Source of the DNA: Chrysomallon squamiferum
Lineage: Eukaryota > Mollusca > Gastropoda > Neomphalida > Peltospiridae
Length of the DNA: 64,000 bases
Assembly: GCA_012295275.1 (NCBI GenBank)
Contig: CM022677.1
Span: forward strand, 14,365,332-14,429,331
Direction: 5' to 3'
Shown: one piece after another, positions 21,200 through 33,680 of the stretch
How positions within the stretch are numbered: the first letter of the stretch is position 1
How the letters are laid out: every line of letters begins with the position of its first letter
Notes under the pieces: generated by a model
Databases searched by the model: none
Told to the model about the DNA's origin: nothing
What the model saw: only the letters and a program-made list of their open reading frames with translations
Made by a program: the position numbers and the translations under genes

Positions 21200-23985
21200 T
21201 ATGTTAACTACATTTTACACATATTTGATGTGACAAATCTTGACAATGTTCTTAGTCCATTCACAGTATACTCACTTGAAACAGATGATGAATTTTTAAA
21301 ATTTGGTCAGGTTTCAAATACAGTGTGTAACTAGAGTGAAATTTGGAATGATTGTTAAGAAGACATGAAATACTGCTGAATATTTCATTAGCAGTGCTTA
21401 ACATTTTCTTCAGGTGTAGTTTATCTTTGTCATTTTCCTGTCTTCTCAGTTTTTAAGTATGTCTACTCATGTTTATTTGTATTCAGTTTAATTCTTAAAG
21501 TATTTTATAATATATTAACTTATTTAATACCATAAGAAGTTCTTACTTATATATTTTTGGAATAAATGTGTATAAACATGTATAATATTTTACAACAGGG
21601 TGACAAGACTGTTATATCTGTTAAATAAATATAGTACAGTTATTCTTCTCTATTGTTCTGCTTGTGTAAACATACTTTGAGAATTTGTAGACTTCAGTGT
21701 TCAATAATCTGCTACATTCTTCATCCCAAATCTTGATCACGTCATGATTTCATGTTAATCTTCAGAGACAGTTTATCTGTGTTTGAAACTGTCATCTTGA
21801 CAAACCACCAGCACAGTAGTGACATATGTAAATATTCAACAATATCATACTTGTACAAAGACTTCTTTGTTTACTTTTTGTTTTTTAAATATGATTTCGC
21901 TACACTATATATCTACATGTATTTGTTGTGTTTTAAATAATTCAGTAGTTTCCTGAGTGAGAACTATTCCACAGTGAATATAATAATCTATGACATATTG
22001 AAGATGTTTTTACATAAACACTCAGCTCCACTTGAAACATTTTCTTGGCTAGACTGTCAAGACAAAATGAGTAAAAAATAATGTATTTATGCTTCAAAAT
22101 GTTTGGTTAGTTGTTTGACTAATTACTTGCTGAAAACTGATTAAATATTTGAAGAAACTGAAGTTAAAAATATTCAGTCAAATATAAAAAAAAAAAAAAA
22201 ATTTAAATGAATGACAAGTGACTCAGTAATTTTTGCTGTCTTAGGAAAATAAAATAAATAAAACATTCATCAGAATTTACAGTTAGACACTGTTCACTAA
22301 GTCCTGTTAGTTCATTTTTGAAATGTAAATAAATAAATAAATAAGAACAAAGAAAACAGGTAACTAAAGTTAAAAATTCATTTTATTTAATATCATCTGT
22401 TTCTGGTATCAGAGACAGAAATGAAATTTGGTTATTGAAGTCAGTGTAAGGTATTTTAGGTAAAGATTGAAAACTGCTAAAGAAATGATTATAAGAAACA
22501 AACTACAACAACAGTGAAAAGTTATTTTTTAATAAAACATGAACCTAACCTGAAACTGGCTTTAACAACTAAAGTTTTATCTGTCTTATATTGTACTTTG
22601 AACACTTATAATATAAAATTAAATAAAAATAATAATACAGATTTATTTAATTTCAAAATACTAAATAATACAATTTCATTTATTTTTCACAGGCCATAAA
22701 CATTTCAAGAGCTAACTTCATTGTAAACATATATAATTATTATTAATTCTTGACGAGGTCTTGTGGTTTGTTTTATTATTATTATTATTATTATTACTGT
22801 TGTAATTATTAGTACCATCATTATTAATTATTGTTATTATGATTATTTGTTACTGTATTTTTTTATTGTTACTATTGTTAGTGTTACTGCATTTTAATCC
22901 TGTTGTTATATCTGTAATACATTCTTCTCTTTACTGTAATCTAAGTTTATAAAGTCACTGTCATTGTTAGTATTAATTAGGTATGTTTAAGAGAACATTT
23001 AGTTAACTGTGATAACACTGATTTTTATCTATCATTAATTACTTCTATAATTTTTGTTTGTTTATTTAATTTTACAAATTATATAAAAGTCATTGTCATT
23101 TTTGAACTGATGCTGTTTTTAATACATTTTTCACATTTATATTAATATTGAGCTAAATAAAAAAGAAATGAAGGAAGAAAAAGAAAACAGGAAAAAAAGG
23201 AAAAAAGGAAAAAGGAAAATATTAAAAATAATAAATTGCTTTTGTTTCAGAATTTGAGAATGTAAAAGTCAGGGTTTGATATGGGAACAGATTTGTCAGA
23301 ATGCTGAAGGCAGTTTATGTCACTGTGGTTACTACTTTAAAAAGACAGAAAAAAATGTGAAAAAGGTGAGCAGTTTTTCTCTAAATTGTACTGTCAAAGC
23401 AAAAAGTGCAAACTGTCTTGTCTCAGATGATAATTTTAGAAATAGCAGAGTTTGAAGCAGTAGTAACATTTTTAAAAGTATTAATATATTAATTAAGTAA
23501 AACTTATATCAGTTTTCTCAGTACAGTTTCAGATCCATGTCAGTTTTACTCTCATCTCAGCTGCAGCCATTACTGCACCAATGTGGAGAAACAGGACTTT
23601 ACAGCTGTAACTTTGTATACAAACTAGCAACAAATCTATACTCATGTATTGTGAGTACAGAATATTGTTTTGTACATTTAACTAGAAAAAAGTCCTTGGT
23701 TTCATAAACATTTAATAATCTTTTCTGTTGTACCTTTACTTCTAGTCTTTTTTGTTTCTTTCTTTTTTAAGTTTTATGTTTTTTCATCCTTTACATACAT
23801 ATGAACATTTATATATTAAAACATGAGGCTTTAATTGTATTATATAAATGAAGAAAAGAACATTAAAGTTTGAAATACGATTTTTACTTTATTGTTAATT
23901 AGATTAATTATTATTGATTGTTATTATTTTGAACAATTATTATATTGTTTTAAAATTTTGTTTTATTGTTATTATTATTTTAATG
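21200..23985. other. AT-rich stretch without a gene
   Basis: A/T-rich DNA with short ATT and A tracts. I see no exon with a recognisable domain, no RNA gene, and no transposon protein. Confidence 0.45.
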
Positions 23986-23988
23986 TAG

Positions 23989-25588
23989 ATATGAATGAGT
24001 GTACATCAGTTGATGCAGTATTACTAAATATACTGATGCTTGAATCAGTGGATTCACTTGTTCCTGTATGGCTGGGAAGAAACTTGAAAATGACCAGAGA
24101 ACATTTGTTAGTAAGCAGAATTTCTCATTACAAAATACAATAATATAAAAATAAATGTTTAAATATTTTAAAAATATAATTATATTTTGAAATTTAAAGC
24201 AAGTTATTCTGTAAAATTTAAAATTTTTGGTGATCTTTATATTATATTTTAATACAATTTCATAAATTTTATTTAAAAAAATTCTAACACTAAAGTTTGA
24301 TCTTAATTTAATTTATTTATTTTAAATTTAAATTTTATGTTTTCTTCTCAGACCATTGTCAGTGTAAAGCTGGCTGGGTGGTGTGCGATGTGAAAACAAC
24401 AGAGATGAATGTAGTGTTTCAACAGTTTCATGTCAAGCAAACAGCAACTGCAAAAACCTGCCAGTCTCCTATCATTTGTGTGTAAGACAGGATATCACAA
24501 CTTGTCAGATGAATGTGTAGGTGAGTAGGGTATACTTAATAAATAGTTAATTAACTCAATATTAAAAGTTTTTGGTAACAAGTTGAAATTATAACATTTT
24601 ACATAATAAACAGTTATATGTTACAAATTATTTCTTATTATTTATGAAATAGTTATATGTTATAAATGATTTCTTATTATTTATGAAAGTTATACAGTTA
24701 TTTGTACTTAATAAATGGTTATATGCTGAAAACGATTGCTTGTTACTTTATAAAGAATGATATTCTAAAAAAATTACTCCATTTTACTTTTAAAAAAATA
24801 GTTATATGATACAAATGATTGATGAATTTTGTACATCTTTTGTGATTTTAATTACCAAAGAAATCAGAATGGATGTTTTAGACTGAAAAATTACATAGAA
24901 ATAAGTTAATTAATATCTCAGTCATAAAATTAACATTATCTGCATTAAAATGTAATAAATAAATAAATAAATAAATTAATAAAAATATCATTTTATACTT
25001 GTTAATAATTTTTTATTCAAAATTAAGAGAATGTTTATTTAACATTGAAAATCAGAAAATCAACTTTCAGTGACTAAGAAATTAGCAACAAAAAAGAAGA
25101 ACACACAAACCCTGTTTATTTTCTGCAGTTTGAGTCGCATTAATTTTTAACAACATGAAAAAAAAAAAAAATTCACAGTTCTGGAATTAAGAATAATTTC
25201 AAAGCAGTTAATAATGTTTCAGAAACTTGTTAGAATTTATGAATAATTTTTATGTTCATTAATAATAGTCGTATCCGTATAATTCAAACTTGTCTAATTT
25301 TATAAACTGCTGAAAACCTCTCAGTATCAATGAATTTTAAATTTCGGTTAATCCATACATTTCTTCTAAATAATTTCTGTGTTAATGGTATTTGAGTAAT
25401 TTCAGAAACTTGTGAAAATGTATGAGTAAGTTTAATTGTTGTTAATGATTGAGATGTGATTTATTTGTTTTTCTCTTTCAGATATAAATGAATTTAATTC
25501 AAAAATATTTCTACTCTACTAAGATGGAGGGTACAAATGTGCCTGTGTGGATGGTTATAAATGGGAAACTAACAAAATTACTTGTAGA
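23989..25588 (+). pseudogene. EGF-CA domain gene, three decayed exons
   Basis: Exon a (23989-24110): acceptor TAG, opens in phase 1 with DMNEC, ends GFTCSCMAGKKLEN, donor GTAAGC; a frameshift lies between the halves. Exon b (24352-24520): acceptor CTCAG, HCQCKAGW, RDECSVSTVSCQANSNC, then in a shifted frame KTGYHNLSDECV, donor GTGAGT. Exon c (25482-25588): acceptor TTTCAG, opens in phase 1 with DINEF (family: DINEC, so the first cysteine is lost), then GGYKCACVDGYKW, donor GTAGAC. 'D-(I/V/M)-(D/N)-E-C' is the calcium-binding EGF signature. Phase-1 borders and ~105-170-base exons fit a fibrillin- or notch-like modular extracellular protein. Stops and the lost Cys argue for decay. Confidence 0.75.
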
Positions 25589-25599
25589 GGTAGACATAA

Positions 25600-27958
25600 A
25601 TATTAATATGTCAAACACACATCAACACATGCACATGCAAAGATTATCTCACACACAGTGAAATCAATGAAATGAAACGATACACATTGAAATGAAATAC
25701 AATGAAATGAATGAAATGCAGTGTGTTGTAGAGAAATACAATGAAATTCAGTAAATGAAAAAATAATAATATACAGTAAAATAAATGAAATGAAATAATA
25801 ATAAAATACAGTAAAATAAATGAAATTAAACACAATACTATGAAATACAAAACAATAAATGAACAGAACGAGTGGAACTGAAATAAATGAAATTAAATTA
25901 AATTAAATAATGATAAAATACAATAAAAATAATAAAATAAAATACAATGAAATTTGAATGAAATGAAATACAATATAAGACAATGCTAAATTAAACTAAT
26001 TTTGTTCATGAAATAAATATGTATATTTAACAGTAAGTAAAAATAATGAAAATAATTAAGTCACAATCATCCCATTTGAATCATATCAACCTTCATTTCA
26101 CATGGTAAATTACATGCTATGGTTTATACATCTCTGAATATTTTTTTTAATTTTAATAATTTTGTTTTTCTTCAGGGCCATTTTTCATAAGCTTGTTTTG
26201 AGAATGAAAAAAATGTGAGAAGTGACATTGATTCTAAGTGACTTGTGTTTATCTCCAAGTTCTTCAAGTTTTCTCACTGTACCGAACAAACTAAACAGAA
26301 GAAACAGCAGAAGATAAAACCACAACAAATATGAAGAACTGAATACTTGAAGAATATTGAGAGCTTTTAGAAAGTTCCACACCAAAGTATTATTTTTAAA
26401 ACAGTTACCTGTTATGTGGACTGCACTTACTGAAGAATTTATAAATCTGTGAAACTGTGATTTCAGATTCAAAGTGTCATTCATGTAAGATACAGTCAGA
26501 CATTGACCAGTAGACAGAATGTTTGAACCAGACAAATTGTATAGCTCAAGGGAGATAATTTTATTATTATTATTTTATCTACTTGTAAACATTTATGAAA
26601 AAGGTTGTTACTAAAACAAAATGGAAGATTTTGTTGAGAGTTTTCTAAAATTATCTTTTCATATGCAAAAGTTTTGATGTTGATCTTTTGGTTTTCTTGT
26701 TCAAATTAATGTTTCAAATTATTTAGTTTTCTGTTTTTCATTACACATTTTTAAAAGTCAGACTTGAGAAACAATTTTCTAAGAGAGGAATATTTTTATT
26801 TATATTGTTTTGAAATAATAGCAGAAGTAATAGATGCAACTGTGGAAGTAGTGATACAGATAATGTTACACTAGTCATAGACAAAATAATAGAAGCAAAG
26901 TAATAGATAAATAATAGCAGTTAGTAAACGAATTAATAGTAGTAATAGTAATAGAAATATAATAGTAATAACAATATAAGTAATTGAGAGAGTACTTTAA
27001 TACTGGTTGTATTGTTATTTTTTTGATGTGTACATATTCAGTGAATACTATAAACACTTTGGATAGAGATATATAATGACGGTGTTTCCTGTTGCAGAAT
27101 ATAATGATGAATACATTTCATAATTATTTCGTTTGTGTAATAAATTGATAGATAGAGATAAGGTTGCCTTAACATTATGATAGAGTTAGGACATTTTAAC
27201 AGATGTCAGTCTTATCTGGAAAACGAGATTGAATGTACATTTATGTACACACTGAAAAGCATTCATGTGGGAGAGAGATAAATCATTAACATCTAAGACA
27301 TCTTCTTTCAAAATAATCATCTCTCAGTTGAATTCAACAACAATAAAAAGTCTAACGGTAGGTTTACAATTAAATTTAAGACATAAACAATTCTTTTTTA
27401 GACTATCATATATAATCTAGAATTGAAAACAAATCACATTTTCTCAGTCGCACCAAAAGAAGTTAAAAAAAGAAAAAGTTAAGAGCGTCGAAAACAGCAG
27501 GAACACATTCATGTGCATATATCAGAACCTCAGGGAAGGGGAGATCATCGAAAATGTTTAAGGTTTCTGTCTCTGAATTAGCAAAATTCCACCTAAATTG
27601 ATGATAGTGAAACCAAATTAATAAAAAAGCTCAATGGCGCTCTGTTTCTGAAACATAACCTGTATAATCTACATGTCTGCTCTTAAAGGAGTGATGTCAC
27701 ATTTATTTATTTATTTGTTACATTATTATTATTATTATTATTATCTTTTAATACAACAGATTCGATGAATTCAGCAGTTTGCTTAATTACAATAATACAT
27801 TGTCGTGTAGACTTGAACGTTCACTGCGGATCCACTAAGTATTTCCACGTCACCAGTGAAAACTGTCAAGTGTTATATCCTTGAAAGTTTCTCTTTACAG
27901 CGGGTTTCCTCTCAAGGCATTGTACAAATGATGTTAGCAGTTGTTAATAAAAGTAATA

Positions 27959-28016
<58 letters not shown>

Positions 28017-28685
28017 TACATCTAAACTATTCTATTATTTGAAAGAATGTTGTGCTATTTAAAATATACTTGTACAAACTAAACGGCACTAAAATATTTA
28101 TATGATAATAAATAAAATTCTTCTGTCTTTATTTCATTTAAATTTTAAAACTATTTTACATTGTTTTGTGATCTCTTTATCTGTATAGCTATATCTGTAT
28201 ATTCACCTAGCTGTATGTGTGTCTGTATGTCTGTGTGTATAATATAATTAATGTGTATAATATCAGATTAGTACAAAGTAGTTCACTGTTGAGATTTATT
28301 ATAAATTTATTATTAACGGCAAATACTGATTATTGTTTTGGGGATCCCTGGCATTCTCAACTATTCTTCTCATTTTTCTTTTTATTCTGCTTGACATATT
28401 TTATAAAATTCTCTCTTAGACATGAAGTTAAGTTTTATTTATTTATTTATACAATTATTTTTTAAATCAAAACAAACAAATAAAAGCAAAGAAAAAAAGA
28501 AGAAAGACATGCACACATACACACAGTAGAAATGAAACCAGAGAAACAACCGTAAAAACGAAAAAAAAGAAAAAAAAAAGAAGACAACTGATGTATGAAA
28601 AACGTGACTAGATGTGAAACTGGATACCTCACTTGTGGTCTACAGACACATGTTTTAAATGCGGGTGTTAGCGATCATGTTTCGT
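25600..28685. other. AT-rich stretch, microsatellites, no gene
   Basis: 25600-26000 is a degenerate 'aaatgaaatac'-type repeat. A CT microsatellite lies at 27961-28013. The 116-codon minus-strand frame at 26185-26535 contains a hydrophobic stretch (SSSYLLWFYLLLFLLFSLFG) but matches no family I know and lacks exon context. Confidence 0.4.
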
Positions 28686-28689
28686 CTTT

Positions 28690-28815
28690 ATTTAGTGTGC
28701 ACGTTCAAGTTGGTTTGAGTAGGGAACCAATTCACAGTATTCACGTGATGGAGAACTTCGTGGATGTTGTCGTATCGTGTTTGACCAAACATAAACAGTA
28801 CCCACACAGTAACTA
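28690..28815 (-). other. ErbB-like exon: kinase C-lobe
   Basis: After an acceptor 'tgttgttcag' the frame reads VTVWVLFMFGQTRYDNI, against family 'GVTVWEL.TFG..PYD.I'. The Glu and the Pro before Tyr are changed. It continues EVLHHV and FPTQTNLNVHT, a weak match to the 'LPQP.ICT.DVY' segment, then meets TAA. Confidence 0.75.
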
Positions 28816-29199
28816 CTGAACAACAACAACAACAAAAAAATATATATATTTAAAAAAATTAGTCACACCCATCAGTTTCAAATTTGTTTACATTCTGTAC
28901 CAGTGAAATATTTGTACTATCACAAAGCGAGAAAAGATTCAGTATATCGTTAATGAACCTGTAATATTAATTTTCATGCTTTATTGTTGTTATAAATTAG
29001 TGTTAAAAAATATTAATTTCAAAATGACTCAAAGTAAGAGAAATGTGTTTAGACTGTTTGCTCTTCTAAGTACACTTTATTATATATAATTTTCATTTTA
29101 CAAGCAGGGTGTTAAAATTGATGCATCTTACATATTCAAATGTCATTTCTGCATTAAAATTATAAAAAAAGAGAAAAGATAAAAAGAAGGTTGGACTGT

Positions 29200-29262
29200 T
29201 ATTCCAGACATCAGTTTTGCGTGTGAATATTCTGTCCAGAGCTAGCCACATGACTGGCGTCA
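29200..29262 (-). other. ErbB-like exon remnant: P+1 loop to helix F
   Basis: The frame reads TPVMWLALDRIFTRKTDVW. The family reads '(V/M)PIKW(M/L)ALE..(x)(x)..FT.(K/Q)SDVW'. The invariant Glu of ALE is Asp, and about four residues are deleted before FT. The acceptor AG appears mutated to TG. Confidence 0.8.
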
Positions 29263-29922
29263 GAAACAGTGAAAAAGAATAAAATCTCGTTTCTTATATA
29301 TTTTCAAGTTTATAGCATAACATCTCAAATTTAATCTTTTCGAAATTTCAGCACATCAATGTTCCCAGTTAATAAAAAAAAACTGAATTAAGACTGTTCC
29401 AAGTTTCAGTTTGTAAGTTCCCTATTAATAAGAAAATTGAATTTCAACCATTCAGAATTTCAGTTCTTCAATATTCCCTATTAATAAGGAAACAGAATTT
29501 AAACTTCAATATTTAAAACCTGAATTTGAACCAATTTATCAGTGTTTTTTGATTAGTAAGAAATGTGAATTACTACTGATAAAAAAATAAAATAAATATA
29601 TTATTATTATTATTATTATTATTATTACTACTATTATTACTATTATTATTGTGTGTTATTATTATTGCATAAAATTGTTATAAGTACTATTATTTGAAAA
29701 TGTATTACTTATTTATTTATTTATTGTTTTGTAAAGCCGACTAACGAAGATTCTAATTAACTTTTAAAAGGAAAATAAATATTTGTTTAAATAGAGGAAG
29801 AAAAAAAAACTACTTTCTATTGGATCTAGAAAACTACACCAATTGAAAAAACAAAAACAAAGAAACAAGAAAATGTGAAAACAAAACTTTATTAAAATAA
29901 TTAGCTGACAAAGAATGCTCAC

Positions 29923-29983
29923 CAAGGACATTTTCAGCTAGATCTCTATGGACCATTCCCCTTTCCTCTAAATAAATCATTCC
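29923..29983 (-). other. ErbB-like exon: catalytic loop
   Basis: An acceptor 'gttgttttcag' and a donor GTGAGC bound a 61-base exon reading GMIYLEERGMVHRDLAENVL. The HRD catalytic Asp is present. The following 'AARN' is reduced to 'AEN', so one residue and the catalytic-loop Arg are missing. Confidence 0.85.
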
Positions 29984-30009
29984 CTGAAAACAACACAGTT
30001 TATTTGTGT

Positions 30010-30310
30010 AGTGTATGTGTGTGATTAAGCATGTGTTGGTATGTCTCTCTGTGTTGTGTGCATCTGTGTTGTGTGTGTGTTGTGTAGTGTGTTTGTGTGT
30101 ATGTGTGTGTACTGTATGCATCTATGTGTAGTGTGTGTGTATCTGTGTGTTGTATGTGTGTATCTGAGTGTGTTGTGTATATGTATGTTGTATGTGTGTA
30201 TATGTATATTGTGTGTATATGTGTATATTGTGTTGTGTGTGTTGTGTAGTGTGTGTTGTGTGTATCTGTGTGTTGGGTGTATGGGTGTGTATGGGTGTAT
30301 ATTTGACAAC
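30010..30310. repeat. GT-rich degenerate repeat in ErbB intron
   Basis: Interrupted (TG)n with units like 'tgtgtgttgtgtg' fills the intron between the N-lobe and catalytic-loop exons. All long open frames here are repeat artefacts. Confidence 0.8.
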
Positions 30311-30316
30311 ACTCAC

Positions 30317-30579
30317 ACTGGCTATCTGAGTACATCAGTTGAGGAGGACTTTTGATCCAATGTGATCTTTGTTTTTTCTCACCAGAACACAGCCAAGTGA
30401 CATCAGCTGAGTGATCAACATCATATGTGCACACTGCGAGGATTCTGACACAACAAGGATGCTTCACTGACACCATCACCCATGCCTCCTCCAACAGCTC
30501 CTTGATCTGGTTAGGAGTCCTGTAACTCTTTAATAGCTACTGGAATCTTGACATTTTCTCCTTCTGGTATCCAGTATCC
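30317..30579 (-). other. ErbB-like exon: N-lobe, alpha-C, hinge
   Basis: Acceptor AACCAG; GYWIPEGENVKIPVAIKEL (AIK lysine present). A frame change near 30520 leads to TPNQIKELLEEAWVMVSV (alpha-C Glu region) and RILAVC. A second frame change leads to LITQLMSLGC, NKDHIGSKVLLN, a TGA where Trp is usual, then CTQIA and donor GTGAGT. The 263-base length and the exon border before G(Y/L)WIPEG agree with ErbB genes. Confidence 0.9.
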
Positions 30580-30589
30580 CTGGTTATTA

Positions 30590-30785
30590 ATAATAATAGT
30601 AACAACCACAACAACAACAACAATAATGATAATAATAATAACAATAATGACAGTAATACTAATAACAATAACAATAATAGTAATAGTACTAGTAGCAGTA
30701 GTAGCAACAGTAACGATACCAAAGGTAATAATATAAGTAGTAGTTGTGATAGTAACAGTAGCTGAAGTTGTGGTAGTATTTTTAG
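30590..30785. repeat. AAT/AAC/AGT trinucleotide-rich tract
   Basis: Interrupted trinucleotide repeats lie in the short intron between the glycine-loop and N-lobe exons. The leucine/isoleucine-rich open frames on either strand are repeat artefacts. Confidence 0.8.
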
Positions 30786-30859
30786 TAGGAACATTATAAC
30801 ATTTAACATCCATCAGCTTGTGGTTGGAGGTAGATAAAGATATGTAATTGTATTGTCAC

Positions 30860-30954
30860 CTTATATACCATTCCAAATAATTCGGAGCCAGCAATTCTTC
30901 CTTGTTTCAATTCAGATTCTTGTATCAGTCTAAGCTGGGTTGGGTCAGGTTCAA
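30860..30954 (-). other. ErbB-like exon: glycine loop
   Basis: Acceptor TTTCAG and donor GTGACA bound 95 bases reading PTQLRLIQESELKQGRIAGS then ELFGMVYK. The family reads 'L+I.+.(T/A)E(F/L)+...(V/L)G.GAFG.VYK'. The glycine loop GxGAFG is GSELFG here, so its second and third positions are changed. Confidence 0.85.
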
Positions 30955-31254
30955 CTGAAATAAAAACATTTATTTATAGATGTGCGTGTGTCTTTACCAT
31001 CCTGCGTCATGCATTTGTATCAGATTAAGAACAACTGGATAACAAACGTTTATAATTTTTTCATTAAAAAAACACATCATTTGAAAGTGATATTACTGAA
31101 GGATGTATGTTTAGATAAATGTACAATATAAACATATTACATAGAAAAGGTACTACACACAGAAATGTGACTAAAGTATCTATAATGTATATATATACAA
31201 ATCTGTCTATAAAACAGATAAGTGTGTGCTTAGTATCAGATCAGTCTGATAAAA

Positions 31255-31345
31255 GAAACTCAGTTTCTTCATGACCAGACATCTTAGCTCTGATTGCCTC
31301 AGTCTTCTTCTTCACCTTTGTTCTCTTGTGCCAGTGATATCAAAA
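31255..31345 (-). other. ErbB-like juxtamembrane exon (tentative)
   Basis: The minus-strand frame reads KRTKVKKKTEAIRAKMSGHE then ETEFLL. Insect EGF receptor has a comparable 'K.KKET.....SG.ED.EPL' stretch at the same place before the kinase. Splice borders are unclear. Confidence 0.55.
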
Positions 31346-31454
31346 TTCAGCCACAATACACCTGATCAGAAATAAACCCCTATAACTGAGATTATTACAG
31401 TTTTCTTCTTTTCATCACTGTGAAAATAAAACAAAACATTCAGAAAATCTGAAA

Positions 31455-31560
31455 CTTTGTAAAATAAAAATAATAACAATAACAATAACAATAACAATAA
31501 CAATAACAATAATAATAATAACAAAAATAATAAAACTAAAATAAAAATAGTTCCTCATGA
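31455..31560. repeat. AAT/AAC microsatellite
   Basis: 'aacaat' units repeated about eight times, then AAT-rich sequence. Confidence 0.85.
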
Positions 31561-31618
31561 AAAAGCTGGTAAAGTATTTTCCAAACCGCAGAGCTCCACA
31601 GCTGTTTTATCAAAATCA

Positions 31619-32190
31619 ACACAACACCAAACTGTAGCTGTGGAATTTCTGAAACCATGAAACATTACTTAGTTCTCTGTCCAAAATCTGTCCTAATGTT
31701 CCATTACTTTTTCAATGAAATAAAAATTAAATTTACATTTAAAAACATCTTGATAGAAACAGTGAAAAACTGAGAGCCAAACTTTAATTCAAACAAATAA
31801 ATAGACACAAATTCAAAAACATAACATAAAATAACACAATCATATAGGTCAAAAAAAAATTAAATAAATAGCATACACAATAACAAACAAAACAAAAAGC
31901 AAATACATCAACACAAAACAATTATATAAATTAATTCATTAATAGATTAACTGACCCACCAGCTGATAGACTGGCTGACACAGAACTTCAGAACATATTT
32001 TTAAAATTCCACATTTTCTTGGCACAAGGAAGTAAACTGGTTCTGGCTGGACTGGGCTGTTTGGAATGTGAACTTTTTGTACTGACAAGTTAAACTGAAG
32101 AAGACAATTAGCTTTTTCTTAAAAATAGAAATGAAAACATAATTTAAAATAACAAACAAAAACATGCAATATATAATCAATTAATCTGTT
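31619..32190 (-). repeat. ~575-bp duplicated segment, copy 1, with exon-like frame
   Basis: Nearly identical to 33681-34259. Inside, on the minus strand, 32094-31960 is a 135-base exon-like block: acceptor after a pyrimidine tract (cttcttcag), 45 open codons in phase 0, donor GTGGGT. It reads SPVQPEPVYFLVPRKCG and ICSEVLCQPVYQL. I do not recognise the domain. It lies upstream of the ErbB-like exons on the same strand, so it could be a duplicated ectodomain exon; that is a guess. Confidence 0.65.
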
Positions 32191-33344
32191 TATGAGAAGA
32201 TTCACATAAAATAGCCCTTCCTGCTGATCAGTAAAAACAGACCATGTGTCTCTCATATCAGCTTCAAACCACAATCACAGGCTTAATATTTAATACTTCA
32301 ATCTTCTCAGTGAATCACTCATTTCACTCACTGAGCAATTTGACATTCAACACTGAATTAACTTGTTAATTAACTATCTATGTTTTCTGTTAATATTTTA
32401 ATTATGACTGCTGTTGAGTTAAATCCTATGTTAACAAATACCCAGTCAGATTTATAATTATCTTAGTTAATAACTTAATGGGAATATAAATATCTCAGTT
32501 AATTAGTTTTCTTGTTAATTAACTCAGTTAATAAGGTTAAATTAAAAAGTTAATTAACTCAGTTAATAAGGTTAATCATGTTATTTAGATAACTGACTAA
32601 GATAATAAATTAATTGTTTCAGTTGTAAAAGTTAATTAGCTCAGTTAAGCTGTCACAGGGCCCACACCTTTAAACATCTTGTATGTTTTATTAAGGCTCA
32701 GTCTAGGGTAACAAGGTGCTTTAATGGCCATCAAACAGGGAATATAAACACTAAATTGACAGCAATCTACATAAATCAATAAGTCTGTCTATCCACTAGA
32801 CAAATAAACAGAACACAAGTTAAGGTACAAGTTAATTAGTAATAATACTTGATATCTTTAATGTAATTTGGTCAACAGGTCAGATACCAACAGGCTGGAA
32901 ACTTGCAGAATCTTTTAGTCAACCTAAACCTTACAAAGACCATTCACTACCAATCAACTGCAGACCAGTTACAGTAACATCACAGGTGTAAAACCCCTGA
33001 CATACTGTATACACAAAACATAAACAACAACGATTTAATAAGTAACTAACAAAAGAGCTTTAGAACAAAACACTGCATGAACAACAATTTACTAAATTAC
33101 ATAAATCAAATGAATGAAAAGTAATTACAGTTTTCACAGATTATGGAAAAAGAATTTAATATGGTCACATTTGACAGCCAACTTCAGACGCCACATACAG
33201 AAGATAGTCACATCTTGTAAAAACTTTTACCAAACATCACACATTCTGACAGACTCATGTTAGAATAAAACATACAACACATACTAAAATACTGTGTTAA
33301 AATCCACTCTCAGTAATAAACATCTCATGAAGGATCTAGGCCCT

Positions 33345-33515
33345 GATCAAACCTTTAAAACACCTTTCACTACAATCTAGTTTTAAAACACACCTTTCAC
33401 TACAATCTAGTTTTTAAACACACCTTTCACTACAATCTAGTTTTAAAACTCACCTTTCACTACAATCTAGTTTTAAAACTCACCTTTCACTACAATCTAG
33501 TTTTTAAACAACAGT
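33345..33515. repeat. ~30-bp tandem repeat, five units
   Basis: Units of 'cacctttcactacaatctag' followed by 'tttt(a/t)aaac(a/t)' are almost perfect. The repeat lies between the two copies of the 575-bp segment. Confidence 0.9.
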
Positions 33516-33680
33516 CAGCCATATTGAAATGTAGACTGGATTGGCTGAATGTTGCAACCAGCAAATAGTAAAAAATAAAATAAACATTAGTTACACCTTT
33601 CATCATCAAAACCAAAATCAGTTTACTAAGAACTACATAAAAACCTTACCAGACTCAGAATCAGCTACTCCACCAGTCTA

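Larger units (their letters stand above)
28690..31345 (-). pseudogene. ErbB/EGF-receptor-like tyrosine kinase, decayed
   Basis: Six exon-like blocks in correct order on the minus strand cover the juxtamembrane segment (31345-31255), glycine loop (30954-30860), N-lobe to hinge (30579-30317), catalytic loop (29983-29923), APE-like segment (29262-29200) and C-lobe (28815-28690). Block 3 reads IPEGENVKIPVAIKEL, EEAWVMVSV and LITQLMSLGC, the closest fit being the EGF-receptor family (insect form: 'VPEGENVKIPVAIKEL', 'LITQLMPLGC'). ErbB receptors bind EGF-type ligands at the cell surface and phosphorylate tyrosines. Damage: two frameshifts and a TGA for Trp in block 3; HRDLA-ENVL where HRDLAARNVL is expected; no DFG exon found; a stop in the last block. 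The extracellular part is not recognised. It is best read as a pseudogene, possibly one of several receptor copies in the genome. Confidence 0.85.

Noticed and set aside
26185-26535. Possible small membrane protein (116 codons, minus strand)
   Set aside because: One hydrophobic stretch in AT-rich DNA, no family match, no exon signals; insufficient support.
29834-30494. His/Thr-rich open frames up to 164 codons and plus-strand Cys/Val-rich frame
   Set aside because: They read through interrupted (TG)n in the kinase intron; only the short kinase parts at the ends are real signal.
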